Counted from the first letter of the stretch, positions 53,671 to 63,011 are shown. The stretch is 64,000 nt of DNA from Prolixibacteraceae bacterium (GCA_023229575.1 JALNYZ010000011.1:87770-151769), one strand, 5' to 3'. Notes: generated by a model from the letters alone, not told the origin. A program made the numbers and translations.

Positions 53671-55470
53671 ATGCATTTGTCTGATATTAAAAAATTGCCA
53701 TCTAATCCAGGTGTATACCAATTTTTTGATAAAGAAGATAAAATCATTTACGTTGGCAAAGCCAAGAATTTAAAAAGGCGTATTTCTTCATATTTCCTGA
53801 AAACCCATGATAACAAGAAAACGGAAGTTCTTGTCAGGCAGATTGAAAAAATCAGGCATATTGTTGTAGACAATGAGGAAGATGCACTATTGCTCGAAAA
53901 TAACCTTATAAAACAATACCAGCCCAAATACAATATTTTATTAAAGGATGACAAGACCTTTCCTTGGATATGTATAAAGAATGAGCCATTTCCGCGAATT
54001 TTTTATACACGTAAAAAGATAAAGGACGGATCTACTTATTTTGGCCCCTATACTTCCGTCTATATGGCCAGGACAATTCTTGAGGTAATTAAACAACTGT
54101 TTCAAATAAGAAATTGTAATTTTACATTATCTGAAGCAAATATTGTAGGTAAGAAGTTTAGAAAATGCCTTGAATTTCAAATTGGTAATTGTAATGCACC
54201 ATGTGAATTGCTTTACTCGAAGAAAGATTATGACATTGATATTCAAAATGCCAAAGCAATTTTGAGTGGAACAATTACTCCTGTTTATAATTACCTCAAG
54301 GAGGCTATGCAAGCAGCTTCTGAAAAGTATGATTTTGAACATGCCAATGAGTTTAAATCTAAGATTCAAGTTCTTGACAATTATAGGAGCAAATCATTGG
54401 TTTGTAGTGCATCAATGACCAATATGGATGTATTTTCTTACCATGAAGATGACAAAAATGCATTTGTAAATTACTTTAGGATAGTAGATGGCTCAATAGT
54501 AACATCTTATTTATTAGAGGTTAAGAAGAAGTTGAATGAATCAAAAGATGAAATTTTATCTTTTTGCATTGTAGAAATTAGAAAAATTTGTAATTCTGAG
54601 TCAACAGAAATAATTCTCCCTTTTTTGATTGACGTTGTATTTTCAAACTTGAAAATCACCGTACCTCAAAAGGGGGAAAAGAAGAAAATCCTTGAATTGT
54701 GCGAAAAAAATGGCCGATTATTTATGCTTGAAAGGGCAAAGAATAATTCTGCTAAATCGCCGGTTCTCAAAAAGCACAGGATTCTTGAGAGGATGCAAAA
54801 GGATCTAAAGTTGAACGTACTTCCAAGGTTGATAGAATGTTTTGATAATTCTAATATTTCAGGTGATTATCCTGTATCTTCATGCGTGGTGTTCAAGGAT
54901 GGACTTCCTTTGAAATCCCAATACAGACATTTTAATGTTAAATCTGTTGAAGGACCAAATGATTTTGCGACTATGCAAGAGGTCGTTGAGCGGAGATATA
55001 GAAGACAATTGGATGAAGGGAATCAGCTTCCTGATTTAATCCTAATTGATGGCGGAAAGGGACAACTTTCTGCAGCTTACGCTGTTCTTACTAATTTGGG
55101 ATTGGAACAAAGAATACATTTGATAGGTATTGCAAAAAGATTGGAAGAGCTCTACTTTCCCAATGATCCCATTCCAATTTACCTTGATAAAAAATCGGAG
55201 ACATTAAAAGTTTTACAGTATCTGAGGGATGAAGCGCATCGTTTCGGCATTACATTCCATCGATTAAAGAGATCTGAAAATTTCACTGATTCTGAACTTT
55301 CTGCTATTCCGGGGATCGGGACCATGACGACAGAGAAACTGCTAACTCATTTTAAATCTGTCATTAAGATTAAATCAGCTTTGTTTAGCGAAATTGAGAA
55401 GATGATTGGGAAAGATAAAGCCAGGAAGGTTCTTGATTATTATGCCAATAGTGAGGTGTCAAAAAAGTGA
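53671..55470 (+). CDS. uvrC: excinuclease ABC subunit C
   Basis: A 599-aa nucleotide-excision-repair nuclease that makes both incisions around lesions. Domains: GIY-YIG (SNPGVYQFFDKEDKIIYVGKAKNLKRR), the cysteine set of the UvrC Fe-S cluster (QIRNC, RKCLEFQIGNCNAPC), a UVR segment, the RNase H-like domain (RLIECFDNSNISGD, LILIDGGKGQLSAA), and a C-terminal helix-hairpin-helix (LSAIPGIGTMTTEKLLTHF). The frame also opens with GTG at 53650. The ATG at 53671 better matches homologues' starts, though this is not certain. It overlaps convergent lplA by 12 nt. Confidence 0.96.
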   Translation: MHLSDIKKLPSNPGVYQFFDKEDKIIYVGKAKNLKRRISSYFLKTHDNKKTEVLVRQIEKIRHIVVDNEEDALLLENNLIKQYQPKYNILLKDDKTFPWICIKNEPFPRIFYTRKKIKDGSTYFGPYTSVYMARTILEVIKQLFQIRNCNFTLSEANIVGKKFRKCLEFQIGNCNAPCELLYSKKDYDIDIQNAKAILSGTITPVYNYLKEAMQAASEKYDFEHANEFKSKIQVLDNYRSKSLVCSASMTNMDVFSYHEDDKNAFVNYFRIVDGSIVTSYLLEVKKKLNESKDEILSFCIVEIRKICNSESTEIILPFLIDVVFSNLKITVPQKGEKKKILELCEKNGRLFMLERAKNNSAKSPVLKKHRILERMQKDLKLNVLPRLIECFDNSNISGDYPVSSCVVFKDGLPLKSQYRHFNVKSVEGPNDFATMQEVVERRYRRQLDEGNQLPDLILIDGGKGQLSAAYAVLTNLGLEQRIHLIGIAKRLEELYFPNDPIPIYLDKKSETLKVLQYLRDEAHRFGITFHRLKRSENFTDSELSAIPGIGTMTTEKLLTHFKSVIKIKSALFSEIEKMIGKDKARKVLDYYANSEVSKK

Positions 55471-56412
55471 TTCATAAAGTATCCTGTTGAAATTATGCGT
55501 TGTATTGGCTATCAATTTTTGACCAAGGGCGTAAATATTGTGTTTTTGTCCTTGTAACGTTTTTAATTTCAATAAGATATCATCTGTTAATGAATCTTCT
55601 GATTCAATTATAACCTGTTGGATTGTTCCTCTTATGACTTCAAGTTTATAGGAAAAATATGTGTTATTGTTGAAGATTTGATTGTGATAAATGTATTTGG
55701 GTGAATAACCGAAGATCCAATCTTCTGTGGCGTATTTGGTTCGCACCAAATCAAGAATAGGGGTTATGGTCTCTTCTGGCAGAGTAATGGAGGCAGCTTC
55801 CAAAATTCCTTTGGAGTAAAAATATTCGATGACATAACCAACACTGATTCTTGGGGATGCTTCTGACAAGTTCATAACTGATGATCTGTTTGAAGCAATT
55901 GATTTGTCGAAAAATCTATCCTTATTGGCTTTTAAGGAGAAGGAGAGATTGTCTAAATTGCAATCAATCAATAAAGTAGCATGTGCCAGAACCCTGTTTT
56001 TGTAAATGTGCATGGCACTTCCCGATATTTTATTCCCTTTCAATAAGATATCATTTCTTTCAGATAGGTATATTTCAGGAACGAGTTGCTTCAAATAGAG
56101 AAACATGGGTTCTGTGATAGATTTGTATGAGACACTTTCAGAAAGGGCAATGGATTGAATGAAACTGAAATTTAAGTTTCCTTCATCGTGATAAACAGTG
56201 CCTCCCCCGGATAATCTCCGCGCAACCAATATCTTATTTGATACAATAAATGGGGCATTGATCTCTTTTTGTGCAATCTGATGCTTTCCGACCACCACAC
56301 ATGGTTTGTTCACATAAATAAACAGATAGTCTTCGGTACTGTTTTTAAGCAGGTATTCTTCAGTAGCGAGATTCCAATACGGATCATGGCTTGAAGAGAT
56401 TAAAAGCTTCAT
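55459..56412 (-). CDS. lplA: lipoate-protein ligase A
   Basis: A 317-aa enzyme that activates lipoate with ATP and attaches it to the lysine of lipoyl domains. Signatures are DPYWNLATEEYLL, the RRLSGGGTVYHDEGNLNFSF loop that binds lipoyl-AMP, and the catalytic-lysine region NDILLKGNKISGSAMHIYKNRVLAHATLL. A C-terminal accessory domain is present. Its start overlaps the TolC gene stop by 4 nt. Confidence 0.94.
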   Translation of the reverse strand: MKLLISSSHDPYWNLATEEYLLKNSTEDYLFIYVNKPCVVVGKHQIAQKEINAPFIVSNKILVARRLSGGGTVYHDEGNLNFSFIQSIALSESVSYKSITEPMFLYLKQLVPEIYLSERNDILLKGNKISGSAMHIYKNRVLAHATLLIDCNLDNLSFSLKANKDRFFDKSIASNRSSVMNLSEASPRISVGYVIEYFYSKGILEAASITLPEETITPILDLVRTKYATEDWIFGYSPKYIYHNQIFNNNTYFSYKLEVIRGTIQQVIIESEDSLTDDILLKLKTLQGQKHNIYALGQKLIANTTHNFNRILYESLF

Positions 56413-57947
56413 TTTTTATTGGAATTGAGCGTGGTGAATTCCCCTGAAAGCATTGGATTTTGGTATCTGATCTTTTGGTCATGTTCAAAATCATAAAGCG
56501 TAAGTATTCTAAGACGGTAGTAAGCCAGCCAGTAGGTAGCCAATGAATTGATGTAATCCAGTTTCCCGGTTACACGTTCTGATGATGCGATGTTCATGTC
56601 CGTAATGGTAATTTCACCATTCTGAAATTTCTTTAGCGCGATGATGTAACCATTGGCGGCTACTTTGTCTGCCTCTTCCGCTGTTTTAAGCTGATCCTTC
56701 AGCAGGCTGAATTGTTCAACCTGCACAATAACACTTCTGTCAAAATCCTCAAAGGCTTGTTTTACATCGAAGGTAACGAGGTCACGATTGGATTCTGCCA
56801 TTTTCACCGAAGATGCTGTCTTTCCCCAATCCAATATCGGAACGCTGAAAGTTAATTGCAGCATTCGCTGATTCAAAGGCTGATTGTAAATGCCAGGAAA
56901 GGAGCCAGCGCTATTTGAAAGTCCGTAATTACCAGAAAGTGTCGCAGTTAATCCATTTCCCCTCTTTGCTTGTGTGAGCTGGCTTTCTGCGGAGATGAGC
57001 CTTCTTTGGTAATGCACTTGCTCTGAACGGTTATCGCGGGCTTCTTTCAGTGCCTTTTGGGGATCGATATCGAAAAGCGTAATTAGCAGAGGCATTTGTA
57101 GCTCAATGCTTATTTTTTGGTCCAGACCTATATAAGATTTCAAAGAGAAATCAGCATTTTTCAAATCCATCTTTGCAGAGCTCATTGATTTCTCCGCGTT
57201 AAGTACTGAAAGTTGTATTCGTGAAAAGTCATTGTCCGAAATTTGCCCAAGTTTCTTCTTGATTTGTGCAATTTTCAGGTTGTCTGAACTGTTGTCGAAA
57301 GAACTCTTGGCCAGATTGTAGTTTGTTTGAATTCTCAAATAGTTGAAAAAATAGGAGGTAGCCGTATAGGCTATATTTTCAATTGTTTGAATGAAATTTT
57401 TTTGGGATTCATCGTAGACCATTGGTTCTGTCTTCTTCGTCCATTTCATCCAGTTATAGGCAAAGATCGGTTGATTGAACCCGATCGAAAAGGGGCTTCC
57501 CGAAAACAAAGTACTGTTTTTATTGTAATCCTGTACCCTGGAAAAAGAGGTAGAGGCATAGATTTGGGTACCTGTAAGTGGAATATATTGATTCAGGGAG
57601 AGGTATGACGATATAGATAGATTGGAAACCTGTTTGAATTCAATGCTTCCATCTGGTTGGGTTACCGGCACCGTTGATTGGGTGTAGTTGGGAAGGGTCC
57701 CGTTTAGAATCAAGTTTGGCAGAAATTGCTTTGTAAAATTCCTGTAGCGCCAATAATTACTAACGTGTTGATTTTGAGCATATTTTAGAGATGATGATTG
57801 GGATATAGCCAAATCAACGATGTTTTTTAAACTTAGGCTCATTTTTACAGTGTCCTTATCATCTTTTCCTTCCTGCGCAAAAATTGTAGGATTAAATGAC
57901 AACAGAAGAAAAGCAAAACAGAATAGAATTCTAACCTTCTTATCCAT
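56409..57947 (-). CDS. TolC family outer-membrane channel protein
   Basis: A 512-aa outer-membrane efflux protein (signal peptide ending TIFAQEG). It contains two long helical hairpin halves typical of TolC-type trimers (VDLAISQSSSLKYAQNQ in the first, ALKEARDNRSEQVHYQRRLI in the second). It starts 6 bp after the membrane-fusion protein, so the pair forms the outer and periplasmic parts of an export system. No inner-membrane ABC or RND pump is encoded next to them, unlike most such operons. The following gene, lplA, is translationally coupled. Confidence 0.9.
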   Translation of the reverse strand: MDKKVRILFCFAFLLLSFNPTIFAQEGKDDKDTVKMSLSLKNIVDLAISQSSSLKYAQNQHVSNYWRYRNFTKQFLPNLILNGTLPNYTQSTVPVTQPDGSIEFKQVSNLSISSYLSLNQYIPLTGTQIYASTSFSRVQDYNKNSTLFSGSPFSIGFNQPIFAYNWMKWTKKTEPMVYDESQKNFIQTIENIAYTATSYFFNYLRIQTNYNLAKSSFDNSSDNLKIAQIKKKLGQISDNDFSRIQLSVLNAEKSMSSAKMDLKNADFSLKSYIGLDQKISIELQMPLLITLFDIDPQKALKEARDNRSEQVHYQRRLISAESQLTQAKRGNGLTATLSGNYGLSNSAGSFPGIYNQPLNQRMLQLTFSVPILDWGKTASSVKMAESNRDLVTFDVKQAFEDFDRSVIVQVEQFSLLKDQLKTAEEADKVAANGYIIALKKFQNGEITITDMNIASSERVTGKLDYINSLATYWLAYYRLRILTLYDFEHDQKIRYQNPMLSGEFTTLNSNKK

Positions 57948-57953
57948 AAATCA

Positions 57954-59168
57954 TTATTTTACAATTATTTCACTGGCATCTTTAAGTGAATGAAGTCCAG
58001 CCAAGGGTACAATAATTTGGTCACTTTCTTTGACGCCATCTGTTATTTCAATGAAGGTTGGACTAATGTATCCTGTAGAAATTCTATGTTTGATGGCCTT
58101 TCCATCTTTATAAACATAGAGATATTCAGGCCTTCCCTTAGAAAATTGCGGTATATTTTTTAGCCTTAATGCGTTCTCCTTGAAATTTTTGGCTACCCAC
58201 AATTCTATGTTTTGATGCGGAATAAGTTTAGGATGTGAACGTTCTTCCAGGTAGACATTGAATTGAATTTTTCCGTTTTCAACAATTGGAGAGACAATCC
58301 CAATATGACCAAAAAGTGATGTATCCTCAAAGACTGCATAGACCGGTGCTCCGGTTTTAATATAATCCGCCATCTTTTCTTCGATTGATCCGGATATTTT
58401 GAAAGAAGATAGATCGGAAATTCTCACCAATACCTGATCCTTGTTTACTTTCTCACCTGTTTTACTGCCAATGGCCAGAACGATACCGGAAGATTGGGAT
58501 CTCACATTCATCTGCTCCAATCCCAGGAGTTTATCTTTTAAATCCTTTTCCTGAATTTCAATCCCCAGTAACAATCCCTCTTCCTCGGCCCTTAGCTGCT
58601 TAAACTTAATGCTATTTTTTTCTCTAAGGGTAAGTAGTTCTTTCTCGGCCAGGGCTATTTCCTGTTTGGTTTTTTCGATTTTTGCAGGAGAAATACCTCC
58701 TACATCCAGCAATTGTTCTTCATCAGAGAGTTGTGATTTTAAAGAGGTTATATTCAGCTTCTTAACATCTTCCGTGTATTTTAGATCAATTTTGGTTGAT
58801 GTTTCGGCCAAATTATTCTTTTCAAGACTATTTTTTTTAATGGCCAGTTGATCCTGAATACTTTCGATATCTGATTTTATCTGCTGGTCGTCCAGCACCA
58901 AAATCAGATCCCCGGTTTGAACCGTACTTCCAGGTTCTTTGATAATTTTTTTGATAGTGCTTGGATAGTTGCACCGGATCAGTACTTCACTTTCGGGTTC
59001 GACGACTCCGGACGTTTTAATTGGGGTAATCACTTTTCCCTTCTCGACTGTCAGGATGATGCACTGATTTTTATCAATTGAATTGGGCGACTCTGAACAG
59101 GAGGATAAAAAAGAGATTGAAAAAAGCAAACCCAGCGAATAGGGAATTGAATTTTTAATGGTGTACAT
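57954..59168 (-). CDS. HlyD/MFP-type periplasmic adaptor lipoprotein
   Basis: A 404-aa membrane-fusion protein with a lipoprotein signal (ISFLSSC). It has a biotinyl-lipoyl-like hairpin (VLIRCNYPSTIKKIIKEPGSTVQTGD), a long coiled-coil hairpin (about 100-220, very rich in Glu, Lys and Leu), the returning lipoyl half (VRSQSSGIVLAIGSKTGEKVNKDQ), and a beta-barrel and membrane-proximal domain. The ATG at 59168 precedes the signal sequence; another ATG lies at 59180. It should bridge an inner-membrane pump to the TolC protein encoded next. The pump is not in this window. Confidence 0.9.
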   Translation of the reverse strand: MYTIKNSIPYSLGLLFSISFLSSCSESPNSIDKNQCIILTVEKGKVITPIKTSGVVEPESEVLIRCNYPSTIKKIIKEPGSTVQTGDLILVLDDQQIKSDIESIQDQLAIKKNSLEKNNLAETSTKIDLKYTEDVKKLNITSLKSQLSDEEQLLDVGGISPAKIEKTKQEIALAEKELLTLREKNSIKFKQLRAEEEGLLLGIEIQEKDLKDKLLGLEQMNVRSQSSGIVLAIGSKTGEKVNKDQVLVRISDLSSFKISGSIEEKMADYIKTGAPVYAVFEDTSLFGHIGIVSPIVENGKIQFNVYLEERSHPKLIPHQNIELWVAKNFKENALRLKNIPQFSKGRPEYLYVYKDGKAIKHRISTGYISPTFIEITDGVKESDQIIVPLAGLHSLKDASEIIVK

Positions 59169-59343
59169 AGTTAATAGCATTGAATATGGGAAATGACCTT
59201 CAATCTTAGTAATGTTAATCTAATCAGGGGGTAAAGTTAAACAATCAGCGTCACGGTTGCATTATTTTATTATTAATTTTATAGCACTTGAAGATGTTCA
59301 AATTGGTTGAGTACTTCCGTAAAATGATCAACACCAGCAAATT

Positions 59344-60105
59344 CTAAAGCAATATTAGCAATGCCGAGATGAAGGTTATTACCACAACGAGCAATCTGTA
59401 ATATTGATCGGCAATCGTATGTACAAGTTTTACCCCAACATAGGCGCCCAACAGCACAAACGGGATCACTGCCAGGTTAATTAGAAGTGTTTCCTGGTTG
59501 ATGTTGTTCCAGACAAAGTATTGCATAGGGAGTTTTGTGATGTTAATAATTGCAAAAAACCAGGCGGTAGTCCCAATGTAATTTTTTTTTGGCAGGTGAA
59601 GGGCCAGTAGGTAGATTGCAAAGACAGGGCCCGCTACGTTGCCGATCATGGTCGCAAATCCGCCAAGTATTCCAAACAGGGCAGCAAACCATGCATAATC
59701 CGGAAGATCTATTTTTTTATTTTTCGAATCGTTCCAAACCATTAGCGCCAGGGAAAGGAGGACAGATGCTGCAATGAGGTGCTTGAATTGATGGTCGTTG
59801 ATCCAGGCGCCAATCCAAAGGGCAAGAACTAATCCGGCCATCGCCCAGGGCAGCGCTTTTAGTAAAGGGTTCCACGAGGCATGGCGGTGATAATAAATTA
59901 CGGCAAAAATGTCGGCAGTGATCAGGATGGGTAATAAAACCCCGGTTGAAGCTTTCCCTCCGAAGATCATTGCCATAATAGGGACCACAATCATAGAGAC
60001 GCCGGGAACTCCGGTTTTTGACATTCCAACCAGAATGGCGCACATAGCTATCAAGGCCCAGTGGGTGGTTGATATCGAGAAAATTGAGAAAGAACAGGAC
60101 ATCAT
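59344..60105 (-). CDS. TauE/SafE (TSUP) family membrane transporter
   Basis: A 253-aa inner-membrane protein with about eight helices in two halves. The family's first-half motif region is ILVGMSKTGVPGVSMIVVPIMAMIFG, with conserved glycines, and the second half has FGILGGFATMIGNVAGPVFAIYLL. TSUP proteins move sulfite, sulfonates or other sulfur or organic anions. No sulfur gene lies beside it, so the substrate is open. The start is one of two successive ATG codons. Confidence 0.92.
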   Translation of the reverse strand: MMSCSFSIFSISTTHWALIAMCAILVGMSKTGVPGVSMIVVPIMAMIFGGKASTGVLLPILITADIFAVIYYHRHASWNPLLKALPWAMAGLVLALWIGAWINDHQFKHLIAASVLLSLALMVWNDSKNKKIDLPDYAWFAALFGILGGFATMIGNVAGPVFAIYLLALHLPKKNYIGTTAWFFAIINITKLPMQYFVWNNINQETLLINLAVIPFVLLGAYVGVKLVHTIADQYYRLLVVVITFISALLILL

Positions 60106-60135
60106 TAATGATTTTCTGGTTTGAATGGATTTAAC

Positions 60136-60143
60136 TATTTTTG
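60136..60143 (+). promoter_or_regulatory. putative -7 box for efp
   Basis: TATTTTTG matches TAnnTTTG, 46 bp before the efp ATG at 60190. Confidence 0.45.
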
Positions 60144-60189
60144 CAAAAAATTTTAAAGATAGTTTTTAAACGTTCAAAAATAGAGAATA

Positions 60190-60759
60190 ATGGCAAGTTT
60201 AGCAGATTTTCGTAATGGCCTGTGTATTGAATTCAATGATCAGATATTTCAGATTGTAAGTTTCCAGCATGTCAAACCAGGTAAGGGCCCGGCGTTTGTT
60301 CGTACAAAACTGAAAAATATGAAAACCGGCAAGGTGATCGATAACACTTTTTCGGGAGGCACAAAAATTACGACTGTACGGGTCGAGAGAAGGCCTTACC
60401 AATACCTTTATCAGGATGAGACGGGATACAATTTCATGAATGCCGAAACGTTCGAACAGGTGAACATTGAAGCCGTTATGGTTGAGAATGCAGACTTGAT
60501 GAAGGAGGGGATGACTGTAGAGATTACCTACCATGCAGAAACGGAAACCCCATTGACCGTTGATTTGCCACCCTTTATTGAATTGGAGATAACTTATGCA
60601 GAGCCAAGCGAACGTGGTAATACCGCCTCCTCTACCGCTTTAAAAGCAGTAACAGTTGAGTCTGGGGCAACCATTATGGTTCCGCTATTCATCAATCAGG
60701 GCGATATCATCAAAGTTGATACACGCGACCGTTCCTATTCTGAACGTGTAAAGAAATAA
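60190..60759 (+). CDS. efp: translation elongation factor P
   Basis: A 189-aa EF-P that relieves ribosome stalling at polyproline stretches. Domain I has the tip loop HVKPGKGPAFVRTKLKN with the lysine that many EF-Ps modify. Domain II includes YQYLYQDETGYNFMN, and domain III ends INQGDIIKVDTRDRSYSERV, the conserved C-terminal EF-P signature. No modification enzyme gene is adjacent. It is a single gene closed by a strong bidirectional hairpin. Confidence 0.98.
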   Translation: MASLADFRNGLCIEFNDQIFQIVSFQHVKPGKGPAFVRTKLKNMKTGKVIDNTFSGGTKITTVRVERRPYQYLYQDETGYNFMNAETFEQVNIEAVMVENADLMKEGMTVEITYHAETETPLTVDLPPFIELEITYAEPSERGNTASSTALKAVTVESGATIMVPLFINQGDIIKVDTRDRSYSERVKK

Positions 60760-60767
60760 TTTTTGGA

Positions 60768-60817
60768 TAAGAAACAATAAAGCCGGTTGATGATTCAACC
60801 GGCTTTATTGTTTCTTA
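60768..60817. terminator. perfect 23-bp hairpin, bidirectional terminator of efp and queA
   Basis: Positions 60768-60790 are the exact reverse complement of 60795-60817, with a TGAT loop. The core AGCCGGTTGA/TCAACCGGCT is flanked by A/T-rich ends that give a T-rich tail on either strand. Confidence 0.92.
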
Positions 60818-60823
60818 ATAATT

Positions 60824-61873
60824 TCAGATTATCAACATTGCATCGCCGTAGGCTCCGAAATGATACTTCTCCTTGATTGCCTCTTTGTAGGCATTCATCA
60901 GGTTATCATATCCTGCAAAAGCACTTACCATCATCAGAAGTGTCGAGAGCGGAAGGTGAAAATTGGAAATCATGCTGTCCGCAACGCTGAAATCGTAAGG
61001 AGGGAAAATAAATTTATTGGTCCATCCCTCAAAAGGTTTTAACATGCCGTTGGTGGAGACCGAAGTTTCCAAAGTCCGCATTACCGTGGTGCCAACTGCA
61101 CAAACACGGTGCCTCTCTTCCTTTGCAGAATTGACAATGTTGACAGCCTCCTCTTTGATCCAAATCTGTTCCGAGTCCATTTTGTGCTTGGTAAGATCCT
61201 CGACATCAACGCTTCTGAAATTTCCCAAACCAACATGCAGGGTAATTTCAGCAAAATTTATCCCTTTGATTTCCAGTCGTTTTAAAAGTTCCCGGCTGAA
61301 ATGAAGACCTGCAGTTGGCGCGGCTACAGCACCTTCGTGTTTAGCAAAAACGGTCTGATATCTGGCTGCATCATCCTCTTCTACCGGGCGATTAATGATT
61401 TTTGGCAGAGGGGTTTCGCCAAGTTTGAACAACGTATCCTTGAATTCGTCATAGGTACCATCAAAGAGGAACCGAAGGGTCCTTCCTCTTGAGGTTGTAT
61501 TGTCAATAACTTCTGCGACCAAAAGATCATCATCACCAAAATAAAGCTTGTTCCCAATCCTTATTTTTCTGGCAGGATCGACGAGTACATCCCAAAGCCT
61601 TAGTTCGCGGTTCAACTCCCTTAAAAGGAATACTTCAATTTGAGCACCCGTTTTTTCCTTATTTCCGAAAAGTCGGGCAGGGAAAACCTTGGTATTATTG
61701 AAAACCATAACATCCTTATCGTTAAAATAATCAATAACATCCTTGAAAATCTTGTGTTCAATGTTGCCGGTTTGACGGTTTAAAACAAGTAACCTGGATT
61801 CGTCCCTATTTTTAGATGGATGGAGGGAGATCAATTCATCAGGTAAATTGTACTTAAATTTCGAAAGCTTCAT
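60824..61873 (-). CDS. queA: tRNA preQ1(34) S-adenosylmethionine ribosyltransferase-isomerase
   Basis: A 349-aa QueA that adds the ribosyl part of SAM to preQ1 in tRNA, giving epoxyqueuosine. Family signatures are FKYNLPDELISLHPSKNRDESRLLVLNR, FNDKDVMVFNNTKVFPARLFG, HEGAVAAPTAGLHFS, EITLHVGLGNFRSV and the late NFHLPLSTLLMMVSAFAG. The ATG at 61873 fits homologues; 61885 is also possible. It lies 21 bp downstream of truB, both being tRNA modification genes on the minus strand. Confidence 0.97.
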   Translation of the reverse strand: MKLSKFKYNLPDELISLHPSKNRDESRLLVLNRQTGNIEHKIFKDVIDYFNDKDVMVFNNTKVFPARLFGNKEKTGAQIEVFLLRELNRELRLWDVLVDPARKIRIGNKLYFGDDDLLVAEVIDNTTSRGRTLRFLFDGTYDEFKDTLFKLGETPLPKIINRPVEEDDAARYQTVFAKHEGAVAAPTAGLHFSRELLKRLEIKGINFAEITLHVGLGNFRSVDVEDLTKHKMDSEQIWIKEEAVNIVNSAKEERHRVCAVGTTVMRTLETSVSTNGMLKPFEGWTNKFIFPPYDFSVADSMISNFHLPLSTLLMMVSAFAGYDNLMNAYKEAIKEKYHFGAYGDAMLII

Positions 61874-61894
61874 TGTTGATGACATTTATTTAAT

Positions 61895-62629
61895 TTATAT
61901 AATTGTATTCTTACTGGTATTAAAATGGGCAGAAAGCATATCTGCTAACTCTGTCAGATCTAAACATTGCTCAATTGAATATTCTCCTATGCGGGTACGT
62001 ACCAATCCTTTTAAATAGGCTCCGCTGTTTAAGGCTTTGCCAATATCCCTGGCCAGTGCACGAATGTAAGTCCCTTTGCTGCATACAATTCTCAATTCTA
62101 TTTCAGGCATTTCAAACCGCAAAAGTTCAATCTCCTTCACAACAAGCATCTTCGGTTTTAGTTCAACCTCTTTCCCTTTTCTTGCAAGTTTGTAGGCCCT
62201 TTTCCCATCAACTTTTATGGCAGAGTAAGCAGGTGGTACCTGTTCGATTGTACCGGCAAAGGACGGAAGAATGTTTTCTACTGTTTCACGAGTAATGTGA
62301 TCTGTTGAAAATTGTTCGTCTTCTTCGGTTTCAAGATCGAAAGAAGGTGTTGTTGCACCTACTTTAAGGAGAGCGATGTACTCTTTTTCATCGGCCTGAA
62401 TTTCATCGATTTGCTTCGTTAATTTACCCGAACAAAGAACCATAACGCCGGTTGCTTTTGGATCCAGCGTCCCGGCATGACCAAGTTTTAATTTCTTGAT
62501 CTTCATTAGCCGGCATAGCATGATCCTAACCTTGTTTACCAAATCAAAAGAGGTCCAATCGAGCGGCTTGTTTAAAACCAGGATCTCGCCCCGAATGAAA
62601 TCAAAATCTTTTGACTCCTTATATCTCAT
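61895..62629 (-). CDS. truB: tRNA pseudouridine(55) synthase TruB
   Basis: A 244-aa pseudouridine synthase acting on U55 of the T loop. The catalytic aspartate is in KLGHAGTLDPKATGVMVLC. Further signatures are LNKPLDWTSFDLVNKVR at the start, VPPAYSAIKVDGKRAYKLARKG, and CSKGTYIRALARDIG. It has the bacterial TruB length with a short C-terminal tail. It is followed by queA and preceded by the DUF3098 gene. Confidence 0.97.
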   Translation of the reverse strand: MRYKESKDFDFIRGEILVLNKPLDWTSFDLVNKVRIMLCRLMKIKKLKLGHAGTLDPKATGVMVLCSGKLTKQIDEIQADEKEYIALLKVGATTPSFDLETEEDEQFSTDHITRETVENILPSFAGTIEQVPPAYSAIKVDGKRAYKLARKGKEVELKPKMLVVKEIELLRFEMPEIELRIVCSKGTYIRALARDIGKALNSGAYLKGLVRTRIGEYSIEQCLDLTELADMLSAHFNTSKNTII

Positions 62630-62654
62630 TAAATGAACGGGTAATTTAGAAAAT

Positions 62655-62674
62655 AGTGTGCAGTAGTTTGCAGT
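62655..62674. repeat. two-unit 10-nt repeat between truB and DUF3098 gene
   Basis: AGTGTGCAGT is followed directly by AGTTTGCAGT. This is the only clear example of the short-period word repeats that I noticed in the second half of the window. Confidence 0.45.
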
Positions 62675-62705
62675 AATAAAATCGTTTGAAACTAAACCAA
62701 AAGGG

Positions 62706-62975
62706 TTAAGATTTCTTCTGATTTTCAGATTTGGGTTTTTTCATGATGGCATAAATTTCAAAGAGAAATCCAAACATGACTACCAGAGGTGCAAGCGTAA
62801 TCCTTCTGAAACTAAAGATGACCTCTTTGTTGAATACGTTAGGGTCGTTGCTTTTGCCACCGGTCATCAGTGCAAATCCCAGGATGATGATGCCAAGCCC
62901 GATCAACATTAATTTCAGATTCTCCTTACCAAGAGCAAAGCCTTTCGGATCAGTCTGTCCACTATTCTTGACCAT
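62706..62975 (-). CDS. DUF3098 small membrane protein
   Basis: An 89-aa protein with two transmembrane helices (about 22-40 and 58-77) joined by a loop MTGGKSNDPNVFNKEVIFSFRRITLAP. This is the DUF3098 pattern, seen in Bacteroidota beside ftsX. Both termini are charged and probably cytoplasmic. It starts 36 bp after ftsX, which suggests a function tied to cell division or the envelope. No activity is known from sequence. Confidence 0.9.
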   Translation of the reverse strand: MVKNSGQTDPKGFALGKENLKLMLIGLGIIILGFALMTGGKSNDPNVFNKEVIFSFRRITLAPLVVMFGFLFEIYAIMKKPKSENQKKS

Positions 62976-63011
62976 TTAACAATGAATTAGTTATTAACCC
63001 GCAAAGATAGT

